Assembly (NCBI GenBank): GCA_002498725.1
Contig: DAIJ01000003.1
Coordinates: 10,849-40,536, forward strand
Source of the DNA: Euryarchaeota archaeon UBA23
GTDB taxonomy: Archaea > Thermoplasmatota > Poseidoniia > Poseidoniales > Thalassarchaeaceae
DNA: 29,688 nucleotides
Direction: 5' to 3'
Positions 1 through 8,170 of the stretch are shown here, one piece after another. Both the position numbers and the translations under genes were made by a program. Below the pieces are notes generated by a model, which was not told the origin of the DNA, did not search any database, and worked only from the letters and a program-made list of their open reading frames with translations. Position 1 is the stretch's first letter. Every line of letters starts with the position of its first letter.

Positions 1-933
1 GCATGGTGGTATGATGGGGAGAAAATGCACGAACCACTTTTGATGAAAGAATGTAAAATGGTTTCTTTGGATGATAAACATCCTCTGTGGCCTGAAGAAA
101 AAGAAGGCCTAGGTGAAGGTGGTGGGGCCGTAGTGCCTATTACATCCGAGGATCTCTCATTTGGATTGCGATCAAACAGAGAGTCTTTTTGGCTAAATCT
201 TTCTAGTGATTCGAAGATGGTTAAAGCGGGTGCACCAAGTAAATTTTCCTTAGAAATGACTCCCTGGTGGGAAAAATCCAGCACATCTGCATATACTAAC
301 AATGTTTTTGCAATGGATATGGGGTATGACATTATTAGGATTCATGGCACTAAGGCAGTTTTAGAAATAGATGATAAAAAATTTGAAGGTTCGGCTTATA
401 TCCAGAAAGTGGGAGTTCAAGCACCTAGTCCTCCTTGGTTTTGGGGTATGCTCCATTTCGACGATGGTTCATATTTAGATTGGTTCATGCCTCACGTTTC
501 TCCCTCATTTACAATGAAAGATGATACTCCTTGGTCAATCAGAGATTTCTTTAGAAAACCCGTGACTGGGGCTGGTATATTTCATGACCATAAAAGAAAT
601 AGAACGGAACATTTCAAGCGTTGTACAGTAGAACTTGCTCAGCAAGAAGGAACCGATTTATTACGTGATGAGCAAGGCAATATTCTACCATTGTTTAGGA
701 TTAAGGTTTGGAATGGACGTACTCAAATCTCCCTTCATGTAAGGGCCACAAGTAGGGCTAGATGGATATTTGACCAACCAACACGTGCTGGTTTTGTGAG
801 CCACTTAACTTACAATGAGTATCCACTCGAGGTCCTGAAAATAGCGATTTTAGATGAGGAAGGCCTGAGAACTAGTGATGATTATGAATGGATGAGAGGC
901 AATGCAGAACATTCATGGGGTATTCTAAATTGA
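1..933 (+). CDS. AttH/CrtC-like (lipocalin-fold) protein, 5'-truncated by the window edge
   Basis: The reading frame is open through base 1, so the true start lies outside the window; the first ATG inside it is at 25. The visible upstream residues read AWWYDGEK, and a WWY motif near the N-terminus is typical of the AttH / carotenoid 1,2-hydratase (CrtC) lipocalin-like superfamily. Other features that fit are a GSAYIQKVG stretch, then PPWFWGMLHFDDGSYLDWF, then GAGIFHDHKRNRTEHF, resembling the family's G-Y-x-E-K, W-x-W-x-x-F-x-D-G and HDH segments. I see no signal peptide or membrane segment in the visible part. It lies 52 bp upstream of a TPR gene on the same strand. The family call is weak, made from motif memory, and the substrate is unknown. 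It could equally be an unrelated beta-barrel protein. Confidence 0.45.
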   Translation, partial: AWWYDGEKMHEPLLMKECKMVSLDDKHPLWPEEKEGLGEGGGAVVPITSEDLSFGLRSNRESFWLNLSSDSKMVKAGAPSKFSLEMTPWWEKSSTSAYTNNVFAMDMGYDIIRIHGTKAVLEIDDKKFEGSAYIQKVGVQAPSPPWFWGMLHFDDGSYLDWFMPHVSPSFTMKDDTPWSIRDFFRKPVTGAGIFHDHKRNRTEHFKRCTVELAQQEGTDLLRDEQGNILPLFRIKVWNGRTQISLHVRATSRARWIFDQPTRAGFVSHLTYNEYPLEVLKIAILDEEGLRTSDDYEWMRGNAEHSWGILN

Positions 934-985
934 ATAAATTTTTGTCAAACTTCAAGCGTACTGTTCATAACCGATTGGCTTTGAG

Positions 986-1552
986 GTGATGTTAGTGAGT
1001 GACATGAGTTCCGAGGACATAATCACAGATGCAGCCCAGCACATTACTGCTGGCGATTACGCAAGTGCAATGAGTATTTTTGATGATTTTATCAAACAAA
1101 ATCCAGATGATCCCGCTGGTTATCACGGTTGGGCCGAAGCCGCTCTTTTTGATATTCAAGAGAATGGTAATCTAGATGACAAAGGTAATGACCGTATTAA
1201 TGAAGGCCAAATTAACGCGTATTTCCGTAAAGCAGCAGGCTTAGCTCCAGATAATGCAGATTACAATGCAGCATATGCAAATGCATTAGTTGAGTTTGAT
1301 AGAATACCCATGGCTGTTAGACAATTGCACAAGTTGGTAGAAATTGGACAAACCTCTGATGATGTTGATGTTTCTTTTCATCTGTATGAAGCGGCCAGAG
1401 GTTTAATTGACGCAATAGATCTGAAAACTAATTTCGATAGAAGTGCTCCAATTGCACGACAATACATCAAAGAGGCAGTAAATTTCGCCTTATTGGGTCT
1501 AGGATTTTCATCTTCAGAAGAGGCTGTAGAGTATCTTGCTCTAGATGAGTAA
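986..1552 (+). CDS. TPR-repeat protein of unknown function
   Basis: A soluble 180-190 residue acidic protein rich in Ala, Asp and Glu, with helix-turn-helix repeats of TPR type: AGDYASAMSIFDDFIKQNPDDPAGYHGWAEA near the N-terminus, then an AGLAPDNADYNAAYANAL unit, then a more divergent helical tail. Such repeats normally mediate protein-protein contacts; no catalytic motif is present. The start is uncertain. GTG 986, ATG 989, GTG 995 and ATG 1004 are all in frame. A Shine-Dalgarno-like GAGGTGAT at 984-991 favours GTG 995 (about 6 nt from the GGTG core) over the longer forms. The stop is 13 bp before the TTG start of truA, so the two are probably cotranscribed. Confidence 0.7.
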   Translation: MMLVSDMSSEDIITDAAQHITAGDYASAMSIFDDFIKQNPDDPAGYHGWAEAALFDIQENGNLDDKGNDRINEGQINAYFRKAAGLAPDNADYNAAYANALVEFDRIPMAVRQLHKLVEIGQTSDDVDVSFHLYEAARGLIDAIDLKTNFDRSAPIARQYIKEAVNFALLGLGFSSSEEAVEYLALDE

Positions 1553-1565
1553 TTGAGGGATTATT

Positions 1566-2435
1566 TTGAGTAGCGACCTGATAATGGTCGCTTTTGGTTA
1601 TCATGGATCTGCATTTCATGGGTCTCAGATACAGCCGGATGTAGAAACAGTACAAGGTAATCTGATAAACGCTCTAAAGAATCTAAAATGGTGGGAAGAA
1701 GGGTGCCTAGAAATTTCTAGCCGCACTGATGCAGGAGTAAGTGCAAGAATGAATCTTGCAACCGTGAAATTACCGGGCGAAATAATTGGAAAGATAGATC
1801 CAGATTTAGTTAAGAATGCACTTAATCATCATACTTCAGAAGAAATAGTAGTATGGGGTGCATTTAGAGTTCCTAAAGGAACACGTTCAAGATTTGCTAG
1901 ATCGCGAACTTATTTTTATCATTGTGGAGTCATTCCTAGTTGGCCTAAAGCAGTTGATATTAGTGAATTTAGAGAGATGTGTTCTGTAGTTATAGGTAGG
2001 CATGATTTCACAAATCTTTGTCGTAATGATCCAGATAGAAGTCCAATAAGAACGATAGATTCTTGCGAACCATGGATAGATCCAAATGGTAGGGTTATTG
2101 GTTTTAGCGTAAAAGCTGAATCCTTCCTTTGGAATCAGATAAGGAGAATTGCAGCAGCATTTGAATCAATATTATCTGGTAAAATAGCACTTGAAGATCT
2201 AGTAAAAGCACTTGATGAACCTCAATTACGTGTTGATTTTGGAAGAGCCCCATCTGAGGGTTTAGTACTCTGGACAATAGAACATGAATCAATAAATTCG
2301 TTTTCTAATTTACCTGATTTTATGGAAATAATTCCCAAAAATATCAATGAAAGTAAAAGGGGAAATGAGAGATTAAATTCCTTGTCGAGACTTGAAATCA
2401 GTACACTACTTGAAAGAGAATGGTTAAATCTGTGA
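1566..2435 (+). CDS. truA: tRNA pseudouridine(38-40) synthase TruA
   Basis: This enzyme isomerises uridines 38-40 in the anticodon arm of tRNA to pseudouridine. The family's catalytic-aspartate motif is intact as SSRTDAGVSARMN. Also visible are the N-terminal F-G-Y-H-G-S-x-F-H-G-S-Q-x-Q-P strand, T-V-Q-G-N-L, RSRTYFYHC, a HDFTNLCR segment and the C-terminal F-L-W-N-Q-I-R-R-I-A element. At about 289 residues it is slightly longer than bacterial TruA (about 270) because of a roughly 40-residue polar C-terminal tail. Translation probably starts at TTG 1566; an in-frame ATG at 1584 is an alternative that would drop six residues. The 3' end overlaps the convergent ribK gene by 12 bp. Confidence 0.93.
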   Translation: MSSDLIMVAFGYHGSAFHGSQIQPDVETVQGNLINALKNLKWWEEGCLEISSRTDAGVSARMNLATVKLPGEIIGKIDPDLVKNALNHHTSEEIVVWGAFRVPKGTRSRFARSRTYFYHCGVIPSWPKAVDISEFREMCSVVIGRHDFTNLCRNDPDRSPIRTIDSCEPWIDPNGRVIGFSVKAESFLWNQIRRIAAAFESILSGKIALEDLVKALDEPQLRVDFGRAPSEGLVLWTIEHESINSFSNLPDFMEIIPKNINESKRGNERLNSLSRLEISTLLEREWLNL

Positions 2436-2882
2436 ATTGAGTTGGATTTTTACTATTGTTCCATCTTCGCAAGGTAATACTTCTCTCAAGAATGATGTAG
2501 AGATAACTTCAGCAGTCTCAGTATGTCGTGTTAGATCTGGTATTAGTATTGCACAAGTAGAAGAATTACCTCCTTCAATAGTTATCTCGGCAATGAATGC
2601 AGTTGCTCCTCCGAATGATTTCCCATCTCTCTCAAATCCTGCAATCCTTTTTGGAGAAGGTCCATCAACCACATCTCCATCTTCAAGCCCAGAAATTATC
2701 CTTAGTGTTCGATATTTTTCAAGATCTGAACCCTTTACATCTACATTTAGAGTACCTGGCCAAGCAGTATTCCCTAGGACTGATTTGAATTGATCTTGAT
2801 AGTGACTTTGAGCCATGAATACATGAGCCCTTCCTAAACCACTAGTTACTGTCCCCGTTAGTTGCATGGTCTTGCGCATCAT
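2424..2882 (-). CDS. ribK: CTP-dependent riboflavin kinase (DUF120 family)
   Basis: The archaeal riboflavin kinase makes FMN from riboflavin using CTP instead of ATP. The sequence opens with the family signature TGTVTSGLGRAHVFM, followed by a spaced Y-x-x-Q-F, the L-G-x-x-x-W-P-G-T-L-N-V-D-V motif (LNV contributes to nucleotide and metal binding in the family), and a late HTETAEVIS segment before the C-terminal strands. At 152 residues it is somewhat longer than stand-alone forms of about 135. It lacks the N-terminal helix-turn-helix domain found in some euryarchaeal homologues. An in-frame ATG at codon 2 or 6 is an equally possible start. It is convergent with truA (12 bp overlap) and follows the PqqB-like gene on the same strand after about 29 bp. 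Confidence 0.88.
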   Translation of the reverse strand: MMRKTMQLTGTVTSGLGRAHVFMAQSHYQDQFKSVLGNTAWPGTLNVDVKGSDLEKYRTLRIISGLEDGDVVDGPSPKRIAGFERDGKSFGGATAFIAEITIEGGNSSTCAILIPDLTRHTETAEVISTSFLREVLPCEDGTIVKIQLNSQI

Positions 2883-2911
2883 TCATTGCAAATAAGTATC
2901 AGTATTCATCC

Positions 2912-3796
2912 TTACAATTTGAGATGCCAACCTTCCTCTCCTATTTTCCAGCCAGCGTCAAAAACTATCTTTCTTTCTTTGCTATTTTGGTCATTAAGAG
3001 GATTAGTATGATTCAAATGAATAAAGATGATTTCTGGATCAGAATCAATACGATCTCCTAACCGCTCCATTGTATCAGTCACGAGAGGGTGTGGAACTTG
3101 ACTCATGTCTCTTCCTCCTAATTCATCATTACTCCAGAATGTCGCGTCAATTAGTGCATGAGTCAGTCCTAGTGAACGGAACCATTCTCTAGGACTGTTA
3201 CAATTCATTGCCATGAGAGTTTGATCCCAATCATCATGATCAGGAAGAAAAAGAACTCTAGTATGTTTTCCTACAATTAGAATCGCATGTGTGTCGGATG
3301 CATCGTCACGATGAGGAACCGGAATAAATTCAAGTATTATTCCTGGAAATTCTATTTTGCAATTCTTCTCATTTTGAAATGAATTGATTTTAAATGGTAT
3401 AGAAAAACCCTTTTTCTTGATTACTTCAATCACAGAATCACTGGCAAAAAGAGGTAAATTCTGGCATCCCATTACTTCTTTTCCAAATTGTCCAAGTCCT
3501 TCGATATGACCTAGATGTGCATGTGTAATTGTCACACTATCTGGTATAACTGGTACTTCCATACCTTGTTTTTTTGCCCAAATCATTAGTTGATCTGGAA
3601 GCAACCTTGTGGCCTCTATCAAATGCATTGAACCATTAGAATCTTGTAATCCAAGAGAAACAGGAAACCTTCTGAAATCACCGTCATAGAATGATAACTT
3701 ACAATTTTTGCAATTGCAACCAGCCTGAGGTAAACCTCCATCCTGCGCAGTTCCAAGAAGAGTAAGCGATACTTCACAGTCCATACTCTTGCCCAT
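2912..3796 (-). CDS. PqqB-like metallo-beta-lactamase-fold hydrolase
   Basis: A 294-residue metallo-beta-lactamase-fold protein that most resembles PqqB. Visible features are an N-terminal LGTAQDGGLPQ, a small cysteine knuckle C27-x-C29-x2-C32 as in PqqB, the variant metal motif THAHLGHIEGL at 91-101 (the usual HxHxDH aspartate is Gly, as in PqqB), FLPDHDDW near 184-190, LIDATFW, and IFIHLNHTNPL near the C-terminus, a hallmark of PqqB. PqqB takes part in pyrroloquinoline quinone maturation, but no pqqA, C, D or E is visible here, so the substrate is open. Starts at ATG 3796; ATG at codon 5 is possible. It diverges from the alpha-oxoamine synthase at 3888. Confidence 0.8.
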   Translation of the reverse strand: MGKSMDCEVSLTLLGTAQDGGLPQAGCNCKNCKLSFYDGDFRRFPVSLGLQDSNGSMHLIEATRLLPDQLMIWAKKQGMEVPVIPDSVTITHAHLGHIEGLGQFGKEVMGCQNLPLFASDSVIEVIKKKGFSIPFKINSFQNEKNCKIEFPGIILEFIPVPHRDDASDTHAILIVGKHTRVLFLPDHDDWDQTLMAMNCNSPREWFRSLGLTHALIDATFWSNDELGGRDMSQVPHPLVTDTMERLGDRIDSDPEIIFIHLNHTNPLNDQNSKERKIVFDAGWKIGEEGWHLKL

Positions 3797-3887
3797 GATA
3801 CCGCATACCCCCCTAGATCAAAGAGTCGTCGATATTTACAGTATTGTCTTCCGATTAAATCATCAATAGTGAAGTCTTGCATTAGTT

Positions 3888-5069
3888 GTGAGCGGCGACA
3901 CGACGTGGATGAGAGAGCGATATGAAACTCTCCAAAGCCAAGGATTGGATTGGAATCCGCCTACACTAGAAAGTGCGAATCAGCCAAGATGTATTATAGA
4001 TGGAAAAAGTACAATTATGCTTTCAGCTAATAATTATCTCAATTTAACAAATCATCCTAAGGTAGTAGAGGCTATGGTAGATGCTACTAGGAAATATGGT
4101 GCTGGGAGCGGTTCTGTAAGGGCTATAGCCGGTACAATGGACATTCATCTTGCAGCCGAAAGTAAAGTTGCCGAATTCAAAGGTGTCGAAGCTGCTTTAA
4201 TTTACTCTGCAGGATATACAGCCAATGTCGGCTTAATTCCTACTTTGGTTCAGGGTAAGAAAGATGTAATAATTAGTGATGAACTGAATCATGGTTCAAT
4301 AATAGACGGAGTCCGTCTAACTAAGGCCCAACGTGGTGTTTATTCTCACAATGATATGGGTGCTCTTGAGATGGTCCTAAATCAATATTCAGATGCTGAA
4401 CGTAAACTAATAATTACAGATGGAGTATTTTCTATGGATGGCGACATTGCACCTCTCGCCGAGATTAGCAAATTAGCGGAAGAAAATAATGCAATGGTTC
4501 TGGTTGATGATTGCCATGGAGAAGGGGTTCTAGGAAATGGTGGAGCAGGTATTGTAGATCATTTTAGTCTGCAAGGAAAGGTGGATTTTGAAGTAGGTTC
4601 TTTTTCGAAAGCATTGGGTGTTCAAGGTGGTATAGTTGCTGGTTCTGCTGATGTAAGAAATCATGCTTTGAATCATTCACGTTCATGGTTACTATCTGGT
4701 AGTCAACCACCAGGTGTTGCAGCCGCTCAAAAGGCTGCAATTGAGGTTTTAATGCAAGAACCTGAGCATCATGAAAGACTTTGGAATAATACTAATTATT
4801 TTAGAAAAGAACTTCAGTCTATGGGATTTGATACCGGGGTTTCTGAGACCCCTATAATACCGGTTATGTGTGGCGACTCATCTATAGCAAAAGAATTCTC
4901 TAATACATTATCTATGGAGGGGGTTATGGCTGGTGCGATTGTTTTTCCAATGGTGGCAAGAGATGCGGCCCGAATTCGAACACAAATGTCTGCAGGACTT
5001 ACAAGAGAGGATTTAGATGAAGTTTTACGTATCTTTGAGAAAGTAGGCCCTCAACTTAATTTAATTTAA
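3888..5069 (+). CDS. Alpha-oxoamine synthase family PLP enzyme (KBL/BioF-like)
   Basis: A 393-residue fold-type I PLP enzyme that condenses an amino acid with an acyl-CoA with loss of CO2. Seen: NNYLNL near residue 48, GAGSGSVRAIAGT (71-83), DELNHGSIIDG (131-141), TDGVFSMDGD, the cofactor-binding VDDCHGEGVLG (D207, H210) and the Schiff-base lysine K241 in SFSKALG. The family includes glycine C-acetyltransferase (Kbl), 8-amino-7-oxononanoate synthase (BioF) and serine palmitoyltransferase. I cannot separate these reliably; Kbl (threonine/glycine metabolism) is my first choice because no other biotin gene is nearby. It starts with GTG 3888; a TTAAAT stretch near 3854-3860 is placed for a nearly leaderless mRNA. 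The stop overlaps the convergent gene at 5066 by 4 bp. Confidence 0.87.
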   Translation: MSGDTTWMRERYETLQSQGLDWNPPTLESANQPRCIIDGKSTIMLSANNYLNLTNHPKVVEAMVDATRKYGAGSGSVRAIAGTMDIHLAAESKVAEFKGVEAALIYSAGYTANVGLIPTLVQGKKDVIISDELNHGSIIDGVRLTKAQRGVYSHNDMGALEMVLNQYSDAERKLIITDGVFSMDGDIAPLAEISKLAEENNAMVLVDDCHGEGVLGNGGAGIVDHFSLQGKVDFEVGSFSKALGVQGGIVAGSADVRNHALNHSRSWLLSGSQPPGVAAAQKAAIEVLMQEPEHHERLWNNTNYFRKELQSMGFDTGVSETPIIPVMCGDSSIAKEFSNTLSMEGVMAGAIVFPMVARDAARIRTQMSAGLTREDLDEVLRIFEKVGPQLNLI

Positions 5070-5674
5070 ATTTCTGAAAGGATTTCTTCAAGATCCTGAT
5101 CTGAATTTACATCATTATCGATTATCTTATCTATTGTTTCCTTCATACCTTCGAATGGATTTAATCCACGATCTATCCGATCTAGAATTCTCCACCTTGG
5201 AGCATATGAAAGATGCACATAAAGAGGTCCAGGAAGTATTGCAAATAACCATCCAATTTGAGTTACAAAATGATGTACCTCAGTTAGCATAGAATAGGTG
5301 ATTAATAAGAGTCCAATAAATGGAAATGGAAATATGAATCTACGTTTGTTTTCTAGTCTCAATGGAGGTCTTTTAACGATCATTGAGATGATATTTGACA
5401 AGCCTCCTAATGTAGCACATATAGCTATTATAATTGCGCTCATAATTCCCCATTGATTGAGAACTTCATTAAAATTTGAATCATCAACCCAACCAGCATA
5501 AGAATATGGTAGAATCATAGTTATACTGGCTAGAATTCCATATACTGAGCCTATAATTACCGGATGACAAGTAGTAAGAGAATAACTCAAAAAAAGTTTG
5601 CTCAATGAACCACCTTCCAACATCTCACGATGTTCCGGATCAAGTTCCGAGACGACTTCACGCCACTTCGTCAC
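5066..5674 (-). CDS. Small multi-pass membrane protein, unknown
   Basis: I do not recognise this family. The 202-residue product starts with a polar, charged segment of about 25 residues. It then has hydrophobic stretches at roughly 30-60 (a helix pair around PVIIGSVYGILASITMILP), 75-100 (GIMSAIIIAICATLGGLSNII) and 110-155 (FPFIGLLLITYSML and GWLFAILPGPLYVHL), i.e. about four membrane spans. The tail is acidic and cytosolic-looking (DNDVNSDQDLEEILSEI). The gene is tail-to-tail with the oxoamine synthase (4 bp overlap) and head-to-head with citrate synthase, leaving about 116 bp for two promoters. No catalytic motif is visible. Confidence 0.7.
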   Translation of the reverse strand: MTKWREVVSELDPEHREMLEGGSLSKLFLSYSLTTCHPVIIGSVYGILASITMILPYSYAGWVDDSNFNEVLNQWGIMSAIIIAICATLGGLSNIISMIVKRPPLRLENKRRFIFPFPFIGLLLITYSMLTEVHHFVTQIGWLFAILPGPLYVHLSYAPRWRILDRIDRGLNPFEGMKETIDKIIDNDVNSDQDLEEILSEI

Positions 5675-5790
5675 AAAGTCTTGGCGATTAGTACATCATA
5701 AGACCGTTATGGAATTGATAACTACTAGAATCACCTACGATGAGATTATCATCTCTATCCTTTCGAGTGTGCTTATTGGTGGATGAGCGG

Positions 5791-6960
5791 ATGGGTCAAG
5801 ATGAATCACTTTTTACAATTACAGAATCTCACTTAGATTCTGGTATGAGAGGCATCCCCGTCGGCACATGCAAGACTTCCTTTGTGGATCCACTAGAGGG
5901 CGTACACTATGTTGGTTATCCTGTTGAAGATCTTGCAAATTTAGAAGAAGAAGATGTGATTTATCTTTTACTAAACAAGAGACTTCCTACTGATGAAGAA
6001 TCTAAGGCATTTCGGTCAGAACTAATCCATAGGGCCATGGAAATGCCTACTGGTGCTCTGAGGGTGTTAGAATCTTTAACTCCAGGAAGTGGCCATCCTA
6101 TGGACTGGCTGTCTATGGGTATAATGGCCTTAGGTGCTGCTGATACTACAGGAGATACAAGAGCAGATGCTATGAATCTGATTGCTCGAATGCCCGAATT
6201 AATGGCTAGAGTTTTTCTTCTTAGAGGGGGTAAAAAGGAGGATTTACAACCTAGTAACCCTGAATTGGGACTAGTTGAAAACTTCGTTCATATGCTTGGA
6301 ATAACTGGCCAAAAAGCAGAAAAAATGAACCGCGTACTTCGCTTCTTTTTCATATTACACTTAGATCATGGAGGAGGAAACTTATCTACATTTACAGGAA
6401 AGGCAGTATCTAGTGGAAGAGCCACTGTGTACGCGTCAATTGCTTCTGCAATGAATGCACTTTCTGGACCTCTACATGGTAGAGCAAATCAGGCTTGCCT
6501 TGAATTTGTTCAAAGGATAGGGACCTCAGATCCTGATGAAATTGAATCATTTGTTCGTGCTGAATTATCTGCAAAGAGGCCAATATTTGGCTTCGGTCAT
6601 GGAGTTTTACGTGCTGAAGACCCTCGAGCACGTCTTTTAATTGAATTAGGCGAGGAGGTATGTCCTGATGACGATAATTACAAGATTGTAAAGACATTAA
6701 GAGAAGTAGTTCCTGAAATTTTGAAAGAACATCCCAAGATCAAAAATCCATACCCTAATGTAGATCTTGGAAGTGGTTCTCTACTTCATGCAATAGGATT
6801 CAGAAAGCCAGAATACTATACTACATTCTTTGGTTGGGCAAGAGTTGCAGGAATTTGTGCTCAGATTCTTGATGAGAGGAATGCGCGTGATGGTAGAGGG
6901 ACACCAATTTATCGACCTAAATATATACCAGTAAACCAACCTCATAGGCGTCTAAATTGA
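5791..6960 (+). CDS. gltA: Citrate synthase
   Basis: Citrate synthase condenses acetyl-CoA and oxaloacetate, the entry step of the TCA cycle. The catalytic set is complete: H229 in SGPLHGRANQ, H270 in GFGHGVLRAEDPRA and D325 in PNVDLGSGSLL, plus the oxaloacetate-site LDHGGGNLSTFT around H193. Motif wording and spacing (GPLHGxANQ, GxGHxVLRxxDPR, KNPYPNVD, EYYTTFFGWAR) recall the mitochondrial-type enzyme more than the short bacterial/archaeal GFGHRVY type. The frame is open back to 5740, but ATG 5791 is preferred because a GGTGGATGAG ribosome-site-like run ends just before it, giving 389 residues. The gene ends immediately against the stop of the convergent GDPD-like gene (no gap). Confidence 0.93.
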   Translation: MGQDESLFTITESHLDSGMRGIPVGTCKTSFVDPLEGVHYVGYPVEDLANLEEEDVIYLLLNKRLPTDEESKAFRSELIHRAMEMPTGALRVLESLTPGSGHPMDWLSMGIMALGAADTTGDTRADAMNLIARMPELMARVFLLRGGKKEDLQPSNPELGLVENFVHMLGITGQKAEKMNRVLRFFFILHLDHGGGNLSTFTGKAVSSGRATVYASIASAMNALSGPLHGRANQACLEFVQRIGTSDPDEIESFVRAELSAKRPIFGFGHGVLRAEDPRARLLIELGEEVCPDDDNYKIVKTLREVVPEILKEHPKIKNPYPNVDLGSGSLLHAIGFRKPEYYTTFFGWARVAGICAQILDERNARDGRGTPIYRPKYIPVNQPHRRLN

Positions 6961-8103
6961 TCAACCACCATGGGTCTTCCCAGCACCTCGATGCCCTAAA
7001 ATTCTAGGGCTTCCCCATGGAATGCCATCTTTCAGTTCTTGTATCCATTTTTCTTCAGAACCGCTCCAAAACATTCTTTTTCCTTGCTCAATAATCATTT
7101 TATTTCTACGCGAATCTTCCATTTCATGCCATTTTGGTAGAGAATCTATCGCTTCTTTAGATAGTTCATACCGTTCAGTTTTTTCTGCAGATTCAAGAAT
7201 ATTTCTCCATTCGTCGTTTAATGGTTGACTAGCAGGCCTCATCCATCTAATACTTCCATCGGGTTTGGTCATTAATTCTGGATTAATATTATCGCTAATA
7301 AGAGATAGCCCTGCATTGATCATCAAGTCTTCCATTTCTAAAGGTGCAGGCCAAACAAATGCGCCCATACCAGATCTTGCTTTATTCAGTCTTTCAAGCG
7401 CCTTACCTTTCAATCCCATAGGTATACCGGGGCTAATCCATTTAGTCCATCCATTCAAGAAGTGTAATGCGAGACCCATTGCAGGCATTCTATGTTTTTT
7501 GGAATTATTAATTATCGATGACACTGATGTCCTTGCAAAATTCGGCATTCCAATAGCTCTCTTTACTTTCCAAACACCCCATGGTCTTAGATGGGGCATT
7601 AGTCTAGTTACTGGAAATTTGAATCCTACTGTTTTCGCTACGGATTCAATTCTAGGCGAGAAACTATAGACAATAGTAGATCTTTTTGGCAATTCAAAAT
7701 CATTCAACTTTTCTTCTACCTGATTCATTATTTTAGCTAAATATTCATCATGATTTATTTTTGTGACCGGATGTGGCATTTTGAATTCAATACAGGCAGT
7801 TTTTCCACCTTGCTGCAATTCTTCTGTGAATTTCTTATTAGATAATAAGTCGTCAAATAGTGGGATGTTATTTTTCTTAATTTCATCTGTTCCAAGTAAT
7901 TCTATACATCTTTCTTTTTTAGGTGAGTTCCCTGGGAGAAGTTCGTCATGATATATGACTAAATTATGATCTGAATCCAACTTCACATCAAATTCAACAC
8001 CGTCTGCGAACAACATGCCATGTTCCAGAGCCTCTATTGAATTTTCATCTGGTTGTTGCCAACTCATACACATCCTCGGAGGTAAATCCGGCTCATAATA
8101 CAC
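6961..8103 (-). CDS. Glycerophosphodiester phosphodiesterase-like protein with the HRG motif at the C-terminus (apparent circular permutation)
   Basis: Most of a GDPD TIM barrel is recognisable in the usual order: ENSIEALEHGM (20-30), the metal-binding VEFDV (E37, D39), the catalytic HD at 52-53, IPLFDDLL, the metal ligand in CIEFKMP (E106), IVYSFSP (144-150), and GAFVWPAPLEMEDLMINAGLSLISDN (247-272). The first strand and its catalytic His-Arg-Gly, normally some 10 residues before ENS, is missing there. Instead PRILGHRGAGKTHGG (H371, R372) forms the last residues of the protein after a charged helical linker (about 280-360). GDPDs hydrolyse glycerophosphodiesters to glycerol phosphate and an alcohol. 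The longest form starts at GTG 8103; ATG 8067 (codon 13), preceded by GAGG, is as likely. An in-frame stop lies just upstream of the GTG, so no N-terminal HRG is hidden there. Confidence 0.8.
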   Translation of the reverse strand: MYYEPDLPPRMCMSWQQPDENSIEALEHGMLFADGVEFDVKLDSDHNLVIYHDELLPGNSPKKERCIELLGTDEIKKNNIPLFDDLLSNKKFTEELQQGGKTACIEFKMPHPVTKINHDEYLAKIMNQVEEKLNDFELPKRSTIVYSFSPRIESVAKTVGFKFPVTRLMPHLRPWGVWKVKRAIGMPNFARTSVSSIINNSKKHRMPAMGLALHFLNGWTKWISPGIPMGLKGKALERLNKARSGMGAFVWPAPLEMEDLMINAGLSLISDNINPELMTKPDGSIRWMRPASQPLNDEWRNILESAEKTERYELSKEAIDSLPKWHEMEDSRRNKMIIEQGKRMFWSGSEEKWIQELKDGIPWGSPRILGHRGAGKTHGG

Positions 8104-8170
8104 CCTCTCTTCACAACTGCGTCGCCCTAACCACTAAACCCTCTAGTGCTAACCGAGAGACGGTATATGT

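Noticed and set aside
2437..2793. 118-codon plus-strand frame inside ribK
   Set aside because: Shadow of the riboflavin kinase gene, whose family motifs are unambiguous.
7265..7669. 134-codon plus-strand frame inside the GDPD-like gene
   Set aside because: Opposite-frame shadow of a gene with clear motifs; no start signal or family features.
8067..8170. Hidden N-terminal HRG motif upstream of the GDPD-like gene
   Set aside because: An in-frame TGA lies 6 bases before the GTG at 8103, and the upstream sequence holds no such motif in that frame.
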